Shown: positions 26,201 through 32,840 of the stretch, in pieces | Position numbering within the stretch: position 1 is the first letter of the stretch | Layout of the letters: each line of letters starts with the position of its first letter | Assembly (NCBI GenBank): GCA_004292855.1 | Contig: RDXN01000067.1 | Span: 1 to 55,169, forward strand | Length of the DNA stretch: 55,169 nucleotides | Reading direction: 5' to 3' | From: Cytophagales bacterium | GTDB taxonomy: Bacteria > Bacteroidota > Bacteroidia > Cytophagales > Spirosomataceae | The notes under the pieces: generated by a model | Seen by the model: the letters and a program-made list of their open reading frames with translations, nothing else | Told to the model about the DNA's origin: nothing | Database searches by the model: none | Position numbers and translations under genes: made by a program

Positions 26201-26897
26201 GGCTCTGTCGGTGGTGGCGCAGATTTCGGGCGTAGGCTGTTTCAGCAACGCAACCGGGGCCATCAATGTAACGGCGTTGGGCGGTTCGGCCCCCTACACC
26301 TTCGATTGGACCCAAAACGACGGGAACCTCGGTCTGCGGCAGTTCACAACGGCCAGCGGTCTCGATGGGGTAGCCAACCTGCGGGCAGGCTATTACACGG
26401 TGTTCATCACCGACCAGAACAACTGCACCCAAAACCGGACCTATTTTGTTCAGCAACCCGACCAGCCCCTTTCGCTCAGTATCGCCACGAGGCTGGAAAT
26501 CTGCCCCAGCGATCAATCGGGCGGCCTATCGTTGTCGGTAGCGGGTGGTACAACGCCCTACAGTTTCTCGTGGAGTTCGGGAGCCATCACCCAGTCGCTG
26601 ACTTCAGTTACCACAGGCACCTACTCGGTAACGGTGACGGATGCCGCCGGTTGCACCAGCACCACCGCCAGCCCCTACAGCTACACGGCCTTTGGCATTC
26701 GGGCCAACACGAACGTGGCGTGTTCGGGCAACCGGGTCCAACTCGAAGCAGTCGGCTGCGACCGGGGCACAGTCGTTTGGTCGACTGGGCAAACGGGGGC
26801 TATTGTCGAGGTAACGGCCCAACAAACGGGGGTTATCCAGGCACGGTGTATTTCGCCCTGCTCAGGGGTTGTTGTGCCACCGGGCGGTGTTCCGTGA
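20247..26897 (+). CDS. Giant SprB-repeat surface protein
   Basis: A 2216-residue exported protein. A signal peptide (cleavage near AFAQ) is followed by a Cys-bounded Ca-binding-like motif, NGIDDDGDGLIDSYDPDC. Residues about 45-480 resemble an IgGFc-binding-type beta domain. From about 765 to 2145 I count 18 SprB repeats of about 75 residues, each with a C-x-G start, GGT-PY-Y-WS-G core, AGTYSVTVTDANGC and a closing TQP. SprB is the motile gliding adhesin of Flavobacterium. The DNA is repetitive accordingly. The protein ends shortly after the last repeat in a Pro/Gly tail, and I see no T9SS C-terminal sorting domain; a palindromic element starts 3 bp after the stop. Possibly truncated. Confidence 0.88.
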   Translation: MNRIRLSLRYAVIIFGVLFALPAFAQESNCTNGIDDDGDGLIDSYDPDCPDFPRTINCAQANVCYLPTVYANPNGAASVYGTQDLVLATSAPIAKVTIRTPDNSFTQTVIVTNTGSTIVSLPRTVVESISLNIPQANKGLIINSDQPIQATYRLTASNNQDIIPLKCEGALGQSFYPASQTRLRGTTSVIDERHFISVMATQPNTLVTFTRPAGSTLTFDGVSVFPHTVTLQAGQTYMVASNTTNATTSVNQTVSGVLVTGSQPIVVNSGSQHTPQPYTGNRDAGLDQMVPIRSTGTSYVAMHGQNTAANSDYLIVIASENGTTVNISGPLTAAGTSVALSTTTINAGQVYTYNLPNVPNRAYTVNTNKRVYTYHVSSYAVNEYGMGMLPNISPCNGSRQTDFFRTSGSSNDQAVVLLPATALSSLRFRGAAYTTYGTVVDNVTVNGIGYSVVSFPNGSIAPVGTVNRVTASERFHVGVLSGTGGATGNFGFFSNYDTKVDVIQPNTGQPTTFYSAAKVPINTATPHCLTLSSCGPNNRINSVAFGPYTQNVTFSGSCITYTMSSTAPICARDTIRVGVINDTGQLGSVCLEFVNQNNDLIADVLPASSAVCQPGGVASLTATTRPRSVTTAPNYAFEWVAPDKSFFSTSVISTTAIGQFQVTVIDRVSNCRDTATVVTFAETATLAFGNAPATACVGSTATYNVQSTTGTYAWSVTGGTIIAGGTPSSNSATVRWTSAGTVRAVVTTVNGCTAAASVAVTIRPGLTLSATTTPIACPGTPTGTVDLTVTGGAAPFSYTWSNGATTEDLTALIAGSYTVSVSDRNGCASATALVVSLTQPTGIVITPTSTSVTCFGLTNGGVNLAVSGGRPFTSGSPYQYVWSTGATTQNLTGVGAGTYTVTVRDASGCSQTATATVSQPAPITFTTTRQHVACAGGATGGITLTPVGGTPVFTYRWNDAVLTQNRSALVAGAYSVTVTDANNCTATTAVSLTQPTALSLSVSVTPIRCNGASTGAIDLTPTGGTGVYTYAWSNSTAGQDLTGIPAGTYSVTVTDSNGCSTTLTRTLNAPTALVPSVTAQNPLCFGGATGSILVSATGGTAPVSALWSDGNTTLSRTGLLAGIYSATLTDANSCSVTTSVSLTQPPVLTGSTTATNVSCFGGSNGRVDLTVGGGTSPYGYAWSNAATTQDINGLTTNTYSVTISDANGCQLTQAAAVSQPTQLVLSAATVDVQCPNQAPSGSIATQINGGTTPYSFLWSNGSTQPTVQGLPAGSYTLVVTDTQGCTASLATTIVSPPPFALGLQVRPVACNSGATGSVDLSVTGGTAFTSGAPYQYQWSNGSTSEDPTSLTAGTYSVTVLDASGCSESVTLSVSEPPALTLTETHTNLLCNGINTGSISALATGGVTPYSFSWTDGATTANRTNLAAGTYTVRVTDANGCQQVLASSTVSLTQPPALAVRQSVTAVTCIGTATGRINLSVSGGTGVYGYAWNTGANTALLTSLTAGLYSATVTDGNSCSVAVQQLVTEPSALTTSLVQQDIRCNGAVTGQLTVGATGGTAPYSFSWSDGVGGQSRTTLTAGIYSVTVTDANGCAQLLSATLVQPTALTLLAEGTPVLCAAGATGSISTTATGGTGPYSYAWSDGSGQPGNTNASRAALTAGTYSVTLTDANNCRTSQTVSLTQPTALTAVTSLTQVACSGGSSGAVDLTVSGGSGVYSFTWSDANTSQNRTGLTEGTYVVQIADANGCRTTATASLTQPQPLRLTEVLVPVTCNGGSNGQITLTASGGSGVYSFTWSDSNNNQNRTGLTAGTYSVSATDSRGCSQTLSVTITQPTAITATLQSTTITCAGGTNGVVDLTVSGGTTPYTYVWSKGATTEDISGLPTGNYSVTITDNGGCQLSDTRMLAEPTPLVVSLTPTNNLCQFDLTGQITSNVSGGTAGYTYLWNTGAATPSVTGLAVGRYSLTVTDANNCVASGLTSLSAPSALSVVAQISGVGCFSNATGAINVTALGGSAPYTFDWTQNDGNLGLRQFTTASGLDGVANLRAGYYTVFITDQNNCTQNRTYFVQQPDQPLSLSIATRLEICPSDQSGGLSLSVAGGTTPYSFSWSSGAITQSLTSVTTGTYSVTVTDAAGCTSTTASPYSYTAFGIRANTNVACSGNRVQLEAVGCDRGTVVWSTGQTGAIVEVTAQQTGVIQARCISPCSGVVVPPGGVP

Positions 26898-26899
26898 TT

Positions 26900-27028
26900 G
26901 TAGTGTCGGCGGTCCGTCGCTACGGTAGTATCCGGCATGGCCGTAAGGCCAACTTGATCCGCAAAACAGAACCTTGCTGGTCAAACGCTCTTAGCCTCAC
27001 GGCTGTGCCGGATAGTATCCGGCACTAC
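26900..27028. repeat. Imperfect palindromic element, type C
   Basis: Left copy 26925-26951 (GTAGTATCCGGCATGGCCG...) pairs imperfectly with 26992-27028, which itself contains the perfect 17-bp palindrome GCCGGATAGTATCCGGC (27007-27023). It lies between the converging SprB-repeat and maltokinase genes and includes the maltokinase stop codon (27025-27027). Confidence 0.65.
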
Positions 27029-28653
27029 TTTAACAGTCCCGTCTGCAACATGGGCAGCGTACTATCGTGCCCCCGGTCGTCAAGGCGAATTTTTTCGATC
27101 TCGCGGATGACGTCGATGATGCCTTTGAGCGGGATTTTCACCCACGCGGGCCGGTAGCTGATCTCGTAACCCAGTTCGTACACAGCCTTTTCGAGCAAAT
27201 ACACGAGCAACAGGAAGTTGATCTCGTTGTTGCCGTTGAATAAGGGGTGCGGAGAGCCAAACTCTTCCAGATAAGCATCCAGATAGGTGTCGCGGATGAG
27301 GTAGAACCACCGGTCCGACACCCGTTGCAGGTGGTCGGGGTCGATGTGGGCGGTCTCGGCAGCGTTGAACAACTTGGCCGACACGGCGTAATGGTAGGAC
27401 CGAATCATCCCGGCCACGTCTTTCAGGGGCGAGTGTTTGATCTTGCGGTCGGCAATGGTGCTTTCGGGTTCGCCCTCGAAGTCGATGATCACGAAATCAT
27501 CCTGCGTAGCGAGCACTTGCCCCAAATGGTAGTCGCCGTGAATGCGGATGCGGAGCGAGTGGATGGGCCGCGTACGGAACTCTTCCACAAAGGCGTCGAT
27601 CATTTCTTTGGCCTCCATAAACACCCACGCCAACCGTTGGGCCTGCGCGTCGAGCTTGGCGTAATTATCCACCAACAGCGCGTACCGACGGTCGAGGAGG
27701 TCGTTGAAACGGCCGATCAAAAACGCCCGATACTCGTCGGTGAAGGGTTCGGGGGCGAAGGCGGCATCAGTGGTTTTTGGTTGATAGAGGCCGCAGTGCA
27801 TTTGGCCCGTGCGCTTACCCAGCAATTCAACCTTGTCGAACACATCTTCGCTGATAGCAAACATCCGGTTCGGAACGGCATATAGAAAGTCGTTGAGGTA
27901 GTCGCCGGTTTGGTTCCAGGAATCCTGTTCGTTGGGGACCATCCGCTGCACCATACCGAGGGTGATTTCTGAGTTGGCTTGTTGCCAAACCACGCTACCG
28001 CAATACGCCGGGATATGGTCGAAACCGCCCTCTTCGGTCAGAAACGCCACCATTTCGACCTCCGGGTTGGTTAACTCGAACAACTTGCGGTAGAGTTTCA
28101 GGAAATACGTCTCCCGCATGGACGTGCCGAACACCATCGCCGAGTTGCTCGAATCGACGGGCAACACCCGGCTCGGTATGGTTTCATCGCCGGCCTCGGC
28201 CAAACCCCGCCCCCGGAAACACGCTAACCGACCTTCGGCCTGCTCAATCACTTTATTTTGTCCGATGTGCGCGAACAGGGCCGACCGAAAATCGGCGGTA
28301 TAGATTGCGTCGACCAGCACCCCTGCTTGCCCCCCCACCTCGACCGGGGCAATGCGCCCTTTGTCGGGAACCTCGGCCAAGTCGGAGCTATCATTCGCAA
28401 CAAAAGCCAGTGGCAGCAAATAACGCTCCGATTCGCCTTCCTGATAGTGCGCCCCCAAAATGAGCAAATACGCCAAACTGTTGGCAGTAGGCCACTGGTG
28501 CAGCCCCTCGACGGTGAAGCCAGTTTGGGCGCGGGCTTTCCCTGCAAACCAGCGGCAAGTGTTCACATAAGCGGGCAGCACATCGGTGGTCAATGTCTGC
28601 CAAAAGGCCGTATCCTGAGCAAGTTGTGGCCAAAGGGTTTGGGTTTGGGGCAT
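27025..28653 (-). CDS. Maltokinase
   Basis: A 542-residue kinase that uses ATP to make maltose 1-phosphate, the donor for GlgE. Seen: an N-terminal cap with CRWFAGKAR, typical of Pep2/Mak maltokinases, then a protein-kinase-like fold with the catalytic loop HGDYHLGQVL and the metal-binding VIIDFEGEP, followed by PLKDVAGMIRSYHYA. In many bacteria this domain is fused to trehalose synthase; here it stands alone. It starts in a TAATG overlap with the PIN toxin stop codon, so its translation is probably coupled to the toxin gene. The stop codon lies in a palindromic element. Confidence 0.9.
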   Translation of the reverse strand: MPQTQTLWPQLAQDTAFWQTLTTDVLPAYVNTCRWFAGKARAQTGFTVEGLHQWPTANSLAYLLILGAHYQEGESERYLLPLAFVANDSSDLAEVPDKGRIAPVEVGGQAGVLVDAIYTADFRSALFAHIGQNKVIEQAEGRLACFRGRGLAEAGDETIPSRVLPVDSSNSAMVFGTSMRETYFLKLYRKLFELTNPEVEMVAFLTEEGGFDHIPAYCGSVVWQQANSEITLGMVQRMVPNEQDSWNQTGDYLNDFLYAVPNRMFAISEDVFDKVELLGKRTGQMHCGLYQPKTTDAAFAPEPFTDEYRAFLIGRFNDLLDRRYALLVDNYAKLDAQAQRLAWVFMEAKEMIDAFVEEFRTRPIHSLRIRIHGDYHLGQVLATQDDFVIIDFEGEPESTIADRKIKHSPLKDVAGMIRSYHYAVSAKLFNAAETAHIDPDHLQRVSDRWFYLIRDTYLDAYLEEFGSPHPLFNGNNEINFLLLVYLLEKAVYELGYEISYRPAWVKIPLKGIIDVIREIEKIRLDDRGHDSTLPMLQTGLLK

Positions 28654-29027
28654 TATTGGACAGAAGAATCAAAGGGATTCACAATGTGCAAACCAGTAAT
28701 GTGCTTAAAATCATCAACATTCCGGGTTGCTAACGGAACGTCGTAGTACAACGCAGTTGCCGCCAGCAGAGCGTCCCCCAAAGTCATTGAGCGTTGTTGA
28801 CGTAAGCCAGTTGCCGCTACGACGATAGCCCAATCAACAGGAAGGAAAGCCGCTGCATTAAAGAACTCGTCAAAATATTGCTTATGCTCTTCGGTCAACC
28901 GGTGAAAGCCTAGAACCTCAATCCGGCTAACCCAGGAAACATAGGGCTGCGAGTCGAGAATGAATTGCTTCAAAAAAGCATGTTCCGGTTTCGCTGAATA
29001 TATAATCAGATTCGAGTCCAGCAGCAT
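28653..29027 (-). CDS. PIN-domain (VapC-like) toxin
   Basis: A 124-residue PIN-domain nuclease. The acidic residues expected for the metal site are visible: Asp in LLDSNLIIY, Glu in SRIEVLGF, Asp in TLGDALLAATAL, and a last Asp in LATRNVDDF. VapC-family toxins cut RNA. The ATG at 29027 is preferred to a longer frame, since PIN proteins begin right at the first strand; it lies 2 bp after the antitoxin stop codon. The TAATG overlap with maltokinase places this pair inside the glgE-maltokinase operon rather than beside it. Confidence 0.85.
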   Translation of the reverse strand: MLLDSNLIIYSAKPEHAFLKQFILDSQPYVSWVSRIEVLGFHRLTEEHKQYFDEFFNAAAFLPVDWAIVVAATGLRQQRSMTLGDALLAATALYYDVPLATRNVDDFKHITGLHIVNPFDSSVQ

Positions 29028-29029
29028 AC

Positions 29030-29269
29030 TTATTCTGAAAACGGATGCGGTCGATCCTGCCGAATGTCCCGTTGCCAAATCTGCGGATCAGGGATGTAGT
29101 CGAATGTACCACTTGCGCCTATTTTATCTAGCGCATTGACCATTGCCTGAGCATTTGAGCGAGGGGGGAGTACAGGCCGTTGCCTCACTTGAGCGTTCAA
29201 GCGCTTTGCCAAACTAAGCAACAACGCTTCATCTTCAGCATTCTCCACTGTTATGGTCAGTTCTGACAT
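29030..29269 (-). CDS. Antitoxin of the PIN toxin (putative)
   Basis: A 79-residue small protein directly upstream of the PIN gene with 2 bp between. It starts with a strand-like SELTITVENAEDEALLLSLA segment, then a basic Pro/Arg stretch (RQRPVLPPRS), and ends with an acidic/aromatic tail that could wrap around the toxin. No classical AbrB, RHH or Phd DNA-binding motif is clear, so identity comes from position and size. It begins 36 bp after the glgE stop codon, with no obvious promoter in the gap. Confidence 0.7.
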   Translation of the reverse strand: MSELTITVENAEDEALLLSLAKRLNAQVRQRPVLPPRSNAQAMVNALDKIGASGTFDYIPDPQIWQRDIRQDRPHPFSE

Positions 29270-29305
29270 GGCTAGTTCTTTTCTGTAATATTATCCAAAA
29301 ATTGC

Positions 29306-31369
29306 CTACACCTCAATCCTGAACAGGTGCATGGGCAGCATATAGGGGTCGAGTTCAACGTAATTCCATTCGCCTTTCCAGGTATATTGCGCCCCCGTGA
29401 GCAGGTCGTGAACGGTATAGGGTTGGTCGCCCCCGATGCCGAGTTGCCAGAGCGGTATCTGCACCATGCCCGCCCGCCGGTTATAGGCATCCAGGTTTAC
29501 GATGATCAACAAGCGATTGTTACCGGTGGTTTTCATATAGGCCAATACCTGATCGTCGTCGATGCGGCAGAACGTGAGGTTGTTGGTTTGTTGCAGGGCC
29601 GCGTTCTCGCGCCGAATCCGGTTGGTGAGCGTAATCAGGTACGTGAGCTTGTTAGTGCGGTCCCAATCCCAGTGCTTGATCTCGTACTTTTCGGAGTTCA
29701 TGTACTCCTCCTTGCCGGGGTTCGGCACGTGTTCCATTAGCTCGAACGACGGGCCGTAAATACCGTAATTGCTCGACAAGGTGGCCGCCAGGAAATACCG
29801 AATCAAAAACTGGGCTTCGTGGCCCGACTGCAAGATGTACGGGTTGATGTCGTGGGTGGTGGGCCAGAAATTGGGCCGGAAATAGTGCCGCATCTCGCCC
29901 GCCGTTAGTTCGGTCATGTACTCGGTGATCTCCGCTTTGGTGGTGCGCCAGGTGTAGTAGGTGTACGAGTGCGCGTAGCCCAGCTTGGCCAGTTGTTGCA
30001 TCACCTTCGGGCGGGTAAAAGCCTCCGACAGGAAAATCATGTCGGGGTATTCCTTTTTCACCTCGGCAATAACCCATTCCCAAAAACCAAACGGCTTGGT
30101 GTGCGGATTATCAACCCGCACGATACGCACACCCCACGATGCCCACACGAGCAACACCCGCTTCAACTCCTGCCACAGGTTCTGCCAGTCTTCGGTCTCG
30201 AAATAGACCGGGTAAATGTCCTGGTACTTTTTGGGCGGGTTTTCGGCGTATTGGATGGACCCATCGGGGCGTTTTTTGAACCATTCGGGGTGTTGGGTGG
30301 CCCAGGGGTGGTCGGGCGAGCATTGAATGGCAAGATCCATCGCCACCTCGATACCGTAGTTCTTGCTGATCTCGATGAGGTGCTTGAACTCCTCGACCGT
30401 GCCAAGTTCGGAATGAATCGCATCGTGCCCGCCTTCGGCTGACCCGATGCCGTAGGGAACGCCCGGTTCGTCGGGCAGGCAGGTAACGGAGTTGTTTTTG
30501 CCCTTGCGGTGAGCCGTGCCGATGGGGTGAATGGGTGGTAGATACAGCACATCGAAGCCCATACCCGCCAGACGCGGCAACAGTTTTTCAACGTCTTTGA
30601 ACGTGCCGTGTTTGGGTGCGCCGTTTTCTAGTTCGCGCGAGGCCGAGCGCGGAAACAGGCAGTACCAGGTGCTAAATCCGGCCCGCTCCCGGTCGACTTC
30701 AACGCCTAGATTCTGTGCGTAGCGCGTGGGGTGTTGGCGTTCGGGGTAGGTTTCGGCCCAGTGGTGGAATTGGTCACCGAGAGCGATGGTAACTGCTTCG
30801 TCGTAGGCGGCTTCGTCGCGGAAGAGGCCCGCCACGCGGTATAATTCGGTTTGGTCGGCTACGTTCCCGCCCGCCCGGTGGCCCATGCCCTCGGCCAGAA
30901 CGGCCCCGGCCAGGAGTTCGCTCGTCACACGTTGCCCGTCGCGTACTTTCAGGTCCAGTTCGTGTTGCCACGAGCCGATATGATCGACCCAGGCTTCGAG
31001 GGTGTACTGGTAACGGCCCATCTGCAACACGGCGAATTGACCCGTCCAGCGGTCGTTTTCAAGTTTATGCAGGGGGGCCTCCTGCCACGTTTTTTCGTGG
31101 GGGGCGCGGTATAGCAACCGGGCCGACACGTAATCGTGTCCATCAGCGAAAATGTCGGCCTCCACCGTGATGATATCACCCGGAACGGCTTTGATCGGAA
31201 AACGCCCCCCATCAAGTTCGGGGCTGACGCGTTCGATCACCACGCGTATCTGCCCCTGAATGTCGACCATCGACAGATCGACAACGGGCGGTTGTGGGGC
31301 AGACTTAATGATTTTTGCTTTGGGAGCGGCTGGTGTTTTGGCCTTCTTGGGAGCGGTTGACGTAGGCAT
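29306..31369 (-). CDS. glgE: GlgE maltosyltransferase
   Basis: A 687-residue GH13_3 enzyme that transfers maltose from maltose 1-phosphate onto alpha-1,4-glucans. After an unusual Lys/Ala/Pro leader of about 30 residues comes the all-beta N domain, then the catalytic barrel: the HPIGTAHRKG and PWATQHPEWF regions, the nucleophile Asp in GVRIVRVDNPHTKPF, the acid/base Glu in IFLSEAFTRP, and a Tyr/Arg-rich THDINPYIL loop. The C-terminal Greek-key domain follows. Gene order is glgE, antitoxin, toxin, maltokinase. With maltokinase it forms a two-step glucan branch from maltose; treS is not seen here. Confidence 0.94.
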   Translation of the reverse strand: MPTSTAPKKAKTPAAPKAKIIKSAPQPPVVDLSMVDIQGQIRVVIERVSPELDGGRFPIKAVPGDIITVEADIFADGHDYVSARLLYRAPHEKTWQEAPLHKLENDRWTGQFAVLQMGRYQYTLEAWVDHIGSWQHELDLKVRDGQRVTSELLAGAVLAEGMGHRAGGNVADQTELYRVAGLFRDEAAYDEAVTIALGDQFHHWAETYPERQHPTRYAQNLGVEVDRERAGFSTWYCLFPRSASRELENGAPKHGTFKDVEKLLPRLAGMGFDVLYLPPIHPIGTAHRKGKNNSVTCLPDEPGVPYGIGSAEGGHDAIHSELGTVEEFKHLIEISKNYGIEVAMDLAIQCSPDHPWATQHPEWFKKRPDGSIQYAENPPKKYQDIYPVYFETEDWQNLWQELKRVLLVWASWGVRIVRVDNPHTKPFGFWEWVIAEVKKEYPDMIFLSEAFTRPKVMQQLAKLGYAHSYTYYTWRTTKAEITEYMTELTAGEMRHYFRPNFWPTTHDINPYILQSGHEAQFLIRYFLAATLSSNYGIYGPSFELMEHVPNPGKEEYMNSEKYEIKHWDWDRTNKLTYLITLTNRIRRENAALQQTNNLTFCRIDDDQVLAYMKTTGNNRLLIIVNLDAYNRRAGMVQIPLWQLGIGGDQPYTVHDLLTGAQYTWKGEWNYVELDPYMLPMHLFRIEV

Positions 31370-31464
31370 CGGTCGGTTCTATACGTTGGCGGTCACGAGC
31401 CGCCGATCCGGCGACTCACCTGATTAGAACCACAATGATACGAAAATGTCGGCACGCCCGTACG

Positions 31465-31686
31465 CTACAATTCCCAGATGGTTGGATGTGCGTGTCGACG
31501 CAAATGCTTGTTCATTTCCATCCAAAAGGCCATCACCAGATACACAATCACGGGTGAGCCGAGCGTCAGAAAGGACGTATAAATAAAATAGAGCCGAATG
31601 CTACTAGCCGAAATATTCATTTTCTCGCCCAAAAAAGAGCAGACACCGAATGCTTGTTTCTCGATGAAGTACCTGAATTTATTCAT
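31465..31686 (-). CDS. PspC-domain membrane protein
   Basis: A 73-residue protein of the PspC family: an N-terminal GVCSFLGEKMNISASSIRL segment, which is the conserved PspC signature region, then one hydrophobic stretch (about 35-53) and a basic tail with HLRRHAH. PspC proteins are inner-membrane stress sensors. Here the domain is nearly alone. It is monocistronic, between glgE and the cold-shock gene, and transcribed away from the latter. Confidence 0.85.
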   Translation of the reverse strand: MNKFRYFIEKQAFGVCSFLGEKMNISASSIRLYFIYTSFLTLGSPVIVYLVMAFWMEMNKHLRRHAHPTIWEL

Positions 31687-32019
31687 AAGGAAGTTAGGCG
31701 ACGAATCGCAACGTATAGAGGTTACCCTCTGATAATGGTCAACGAAGGCGGTGTAAAATTGTTTAAGCTGCTGATTCAGACCTATCCAGCGTCTTATTTA
31801 ACGGTCCTAAATTAATAAAAAGTTTTGAGGTTGTTCGGAACAATTTTAGTTCTTTTGCGTTCAAGGAGCGTTGGATATTCAAAACGAATACCACATACTA
31901 CCTCACGGGGTGCGTTCAGTTGATTGCCAAGTACTCTTGTTTGCGTCTTTGGTGCCTTTGTTGCGTACTTTGTAGGAGAGTGCCTTTTTTACATGTTCTA
32001 TTTTTACTTTTTTACAATC
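31687..32019. other. 333-bp gap: likely leader of the cold-shock gene
   Basis: No gene is seen. It holds a 13-bp near-palindrome, TTGTTCGGAACAA (31831-31843), and a cluster of CTTTG motifs (about 31945-31972). AT content is higher than in neighbouring intergenic DNA. Cold-shock genes often have long, structured leaders; this gap is long enough, but no fold was computed. The promoter of the PspC gene must also be here. Confidence 0.4.
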
Positions 32020-32214
32020 ATGCAAACAGGAGTAGTTAAGTTCTTCAACGAAAGCAAGGGTTACGGCTTCATTGTCGACGATGAGTCGAAAAAAGAGATT
32101 TTCGTTCACATCACGGGCTTGAACGGCGTTACGCTCCGTGAGAACGATCAGGTTCAGTATGAGGTAATTGATGGCAAAAAAGGCCTCAATGCCGTGAAAG
32201 TTCAGAAATTGTAA
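32020..32214 (+). CDS. Cold-shock protein (CspA family)
   Basis: A 64-residue single cold-shock domain, an OB fold that binds single-stranded RNA. Seen: GVVKFFNESKGYGFI (RNP1-like) and EIFVHITGL (RNP2-like), the two aromatic nucleic-acid-binding strands. The ATG at 32020 is preferred; an open frame runs upstream but encodes a hydrophobic, unlike sequence. A good terminator follows 37 bp downstream. Confidence 0.92.
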   Translation: MQTGVVKFFNESKGYGFIVDDESKKEIFVHITGLNGVTLRENDQVQYEVIDGKKGLNAVKVQKL

Positions 32215-32250
32215 GAAACAGAGCGGAAGCTCGATTTCTTCGGGTATATG

Positions 32251-32284
32251 AAACCCCCGCTCGACTATTGAATGGGGGTTTTTT
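32251..32284 (+). terminator. Terminator after the cold-shock gene
   Basis: AAACCCCC pairs with GGGGGTTT and runs into a six-T tract. Strong Rho-independent form. Confidence 0.85.
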
Positions 32285-32296
32285 GTGCAATAGCCA

Positions 32297-32326
32297 TTGC
32301 CCGTAAGCAAAATGCTTTTATTTTTG
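32297..32326 (+). promoter_or_regulatory. TTG-N19-TAnnTTTG promoter of the TM2 gene
   Basis: TTG at 32297-32299 and TATTTTTG at 32319-32326, with exactly 19 bp between them, match the Bacteroidota sigma-A promoter. It lies 27 bp upstream of the ATG. Confidence 0.65.
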
Positions 32327-32352
32327 GCCTAAACCATTTTTTATTCCTTTGT

Positions 32353-32784
32353 ATGAAAAAATTACTCCTTTCACTCCTGCTTACCGTAGCAAGTCTGGGT
32401 GTATACGCAGCCGATGCGTCGGCGGAGTCGTATGTAGTTGATGATGTTCAAATCGAACAGCTTATTGCTCAGAGTGAGGACGTGAGCCTGGCTATTAGCG
32501 ATAATAGTATGCTACAAAATTCGTCGATGGCTACTGCTCCTACCCAAATTAAAGCGAACAAAGAGTTTGTTCCCGCGTTGTTGCTGAATTTCTTCCTGGG
32601 AGGTTTTGGCATCCACCGGTTGTATCTTGGCACAAAGCCTATTACCTGGATTGGCTACATTCTGACCTGTGGTGGTATTTTTGGCGTTGTTCCTCTGGTC
32701 GACTTTATTGTGTTGATTATCAACAACGACAACCTGTCGCCTTACATCGACAACCCGAAGTTTTTTATGTGGGCAAATAATTAG
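32353..32784 (+). CDS. Exported TM2-domain protein
   Basis: A 143-residue protein. The signal peptide (KKLLLSLLLTVASLGVYA) is followed by an acidic spacer of about 45 residues and then a TM2 domain: ALLLNFFLGGFGIHRLYLG and ITWIGYILTCGGIFGVVPLVD, two membrane helices joined by a short turn with the conserved GxHRxYLG. TM2 proteins are widespread but of unknown function. The ATG at 32353 starts the signal peptide. A strong bidirectional terminator follows. Confidence 0.85.
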   Translation: MKKLLLSLLLTVASLGVYAADASAESYVVDDVQIEQLIAQSEDVSLAISDNSMLQNSSMATAPTQIKANKEFVPALLLNFFLGGFGIHRLYLGTKPITWIGYILTCGGIFGVVPLVDFIVLIINNDNLSPYIDNPKFFMWANN

Positions 32785-32802
32785 CGTCCGCTCAAATTAG
32801 GT

Positions 32803-32840
32803 AAAAAAGGCTGGCATCGTTATGATGCCAGCCTTTTTTA
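32803..32840. terminator. Bidirectional terminator between TM2 and TPR genes
   Basis: AAAAAAGGCTGGCATC pairs with GATGCCAGCCTTTTTT around a five-base loop. It serves the TM2 gene on the plus strand and the minus-strand TPR gene, whose stop codon (32838-32840) lies in the last bases. Confidence 0.9.

Noticed and set aside
22540-26690. Recurrent DNA motifs in the SprB gene resembling an intergenic repeat array
   Set aside because: They are the coding sequence of tandem SprB protein repeats in one open frame.
24257-27157. Large alternative frames inside and beyond the SprB-repeat gene
   Set aside because: They are out-of-frame readings of repetitive DNA, Arg/His/Gly-rich and without a start context.
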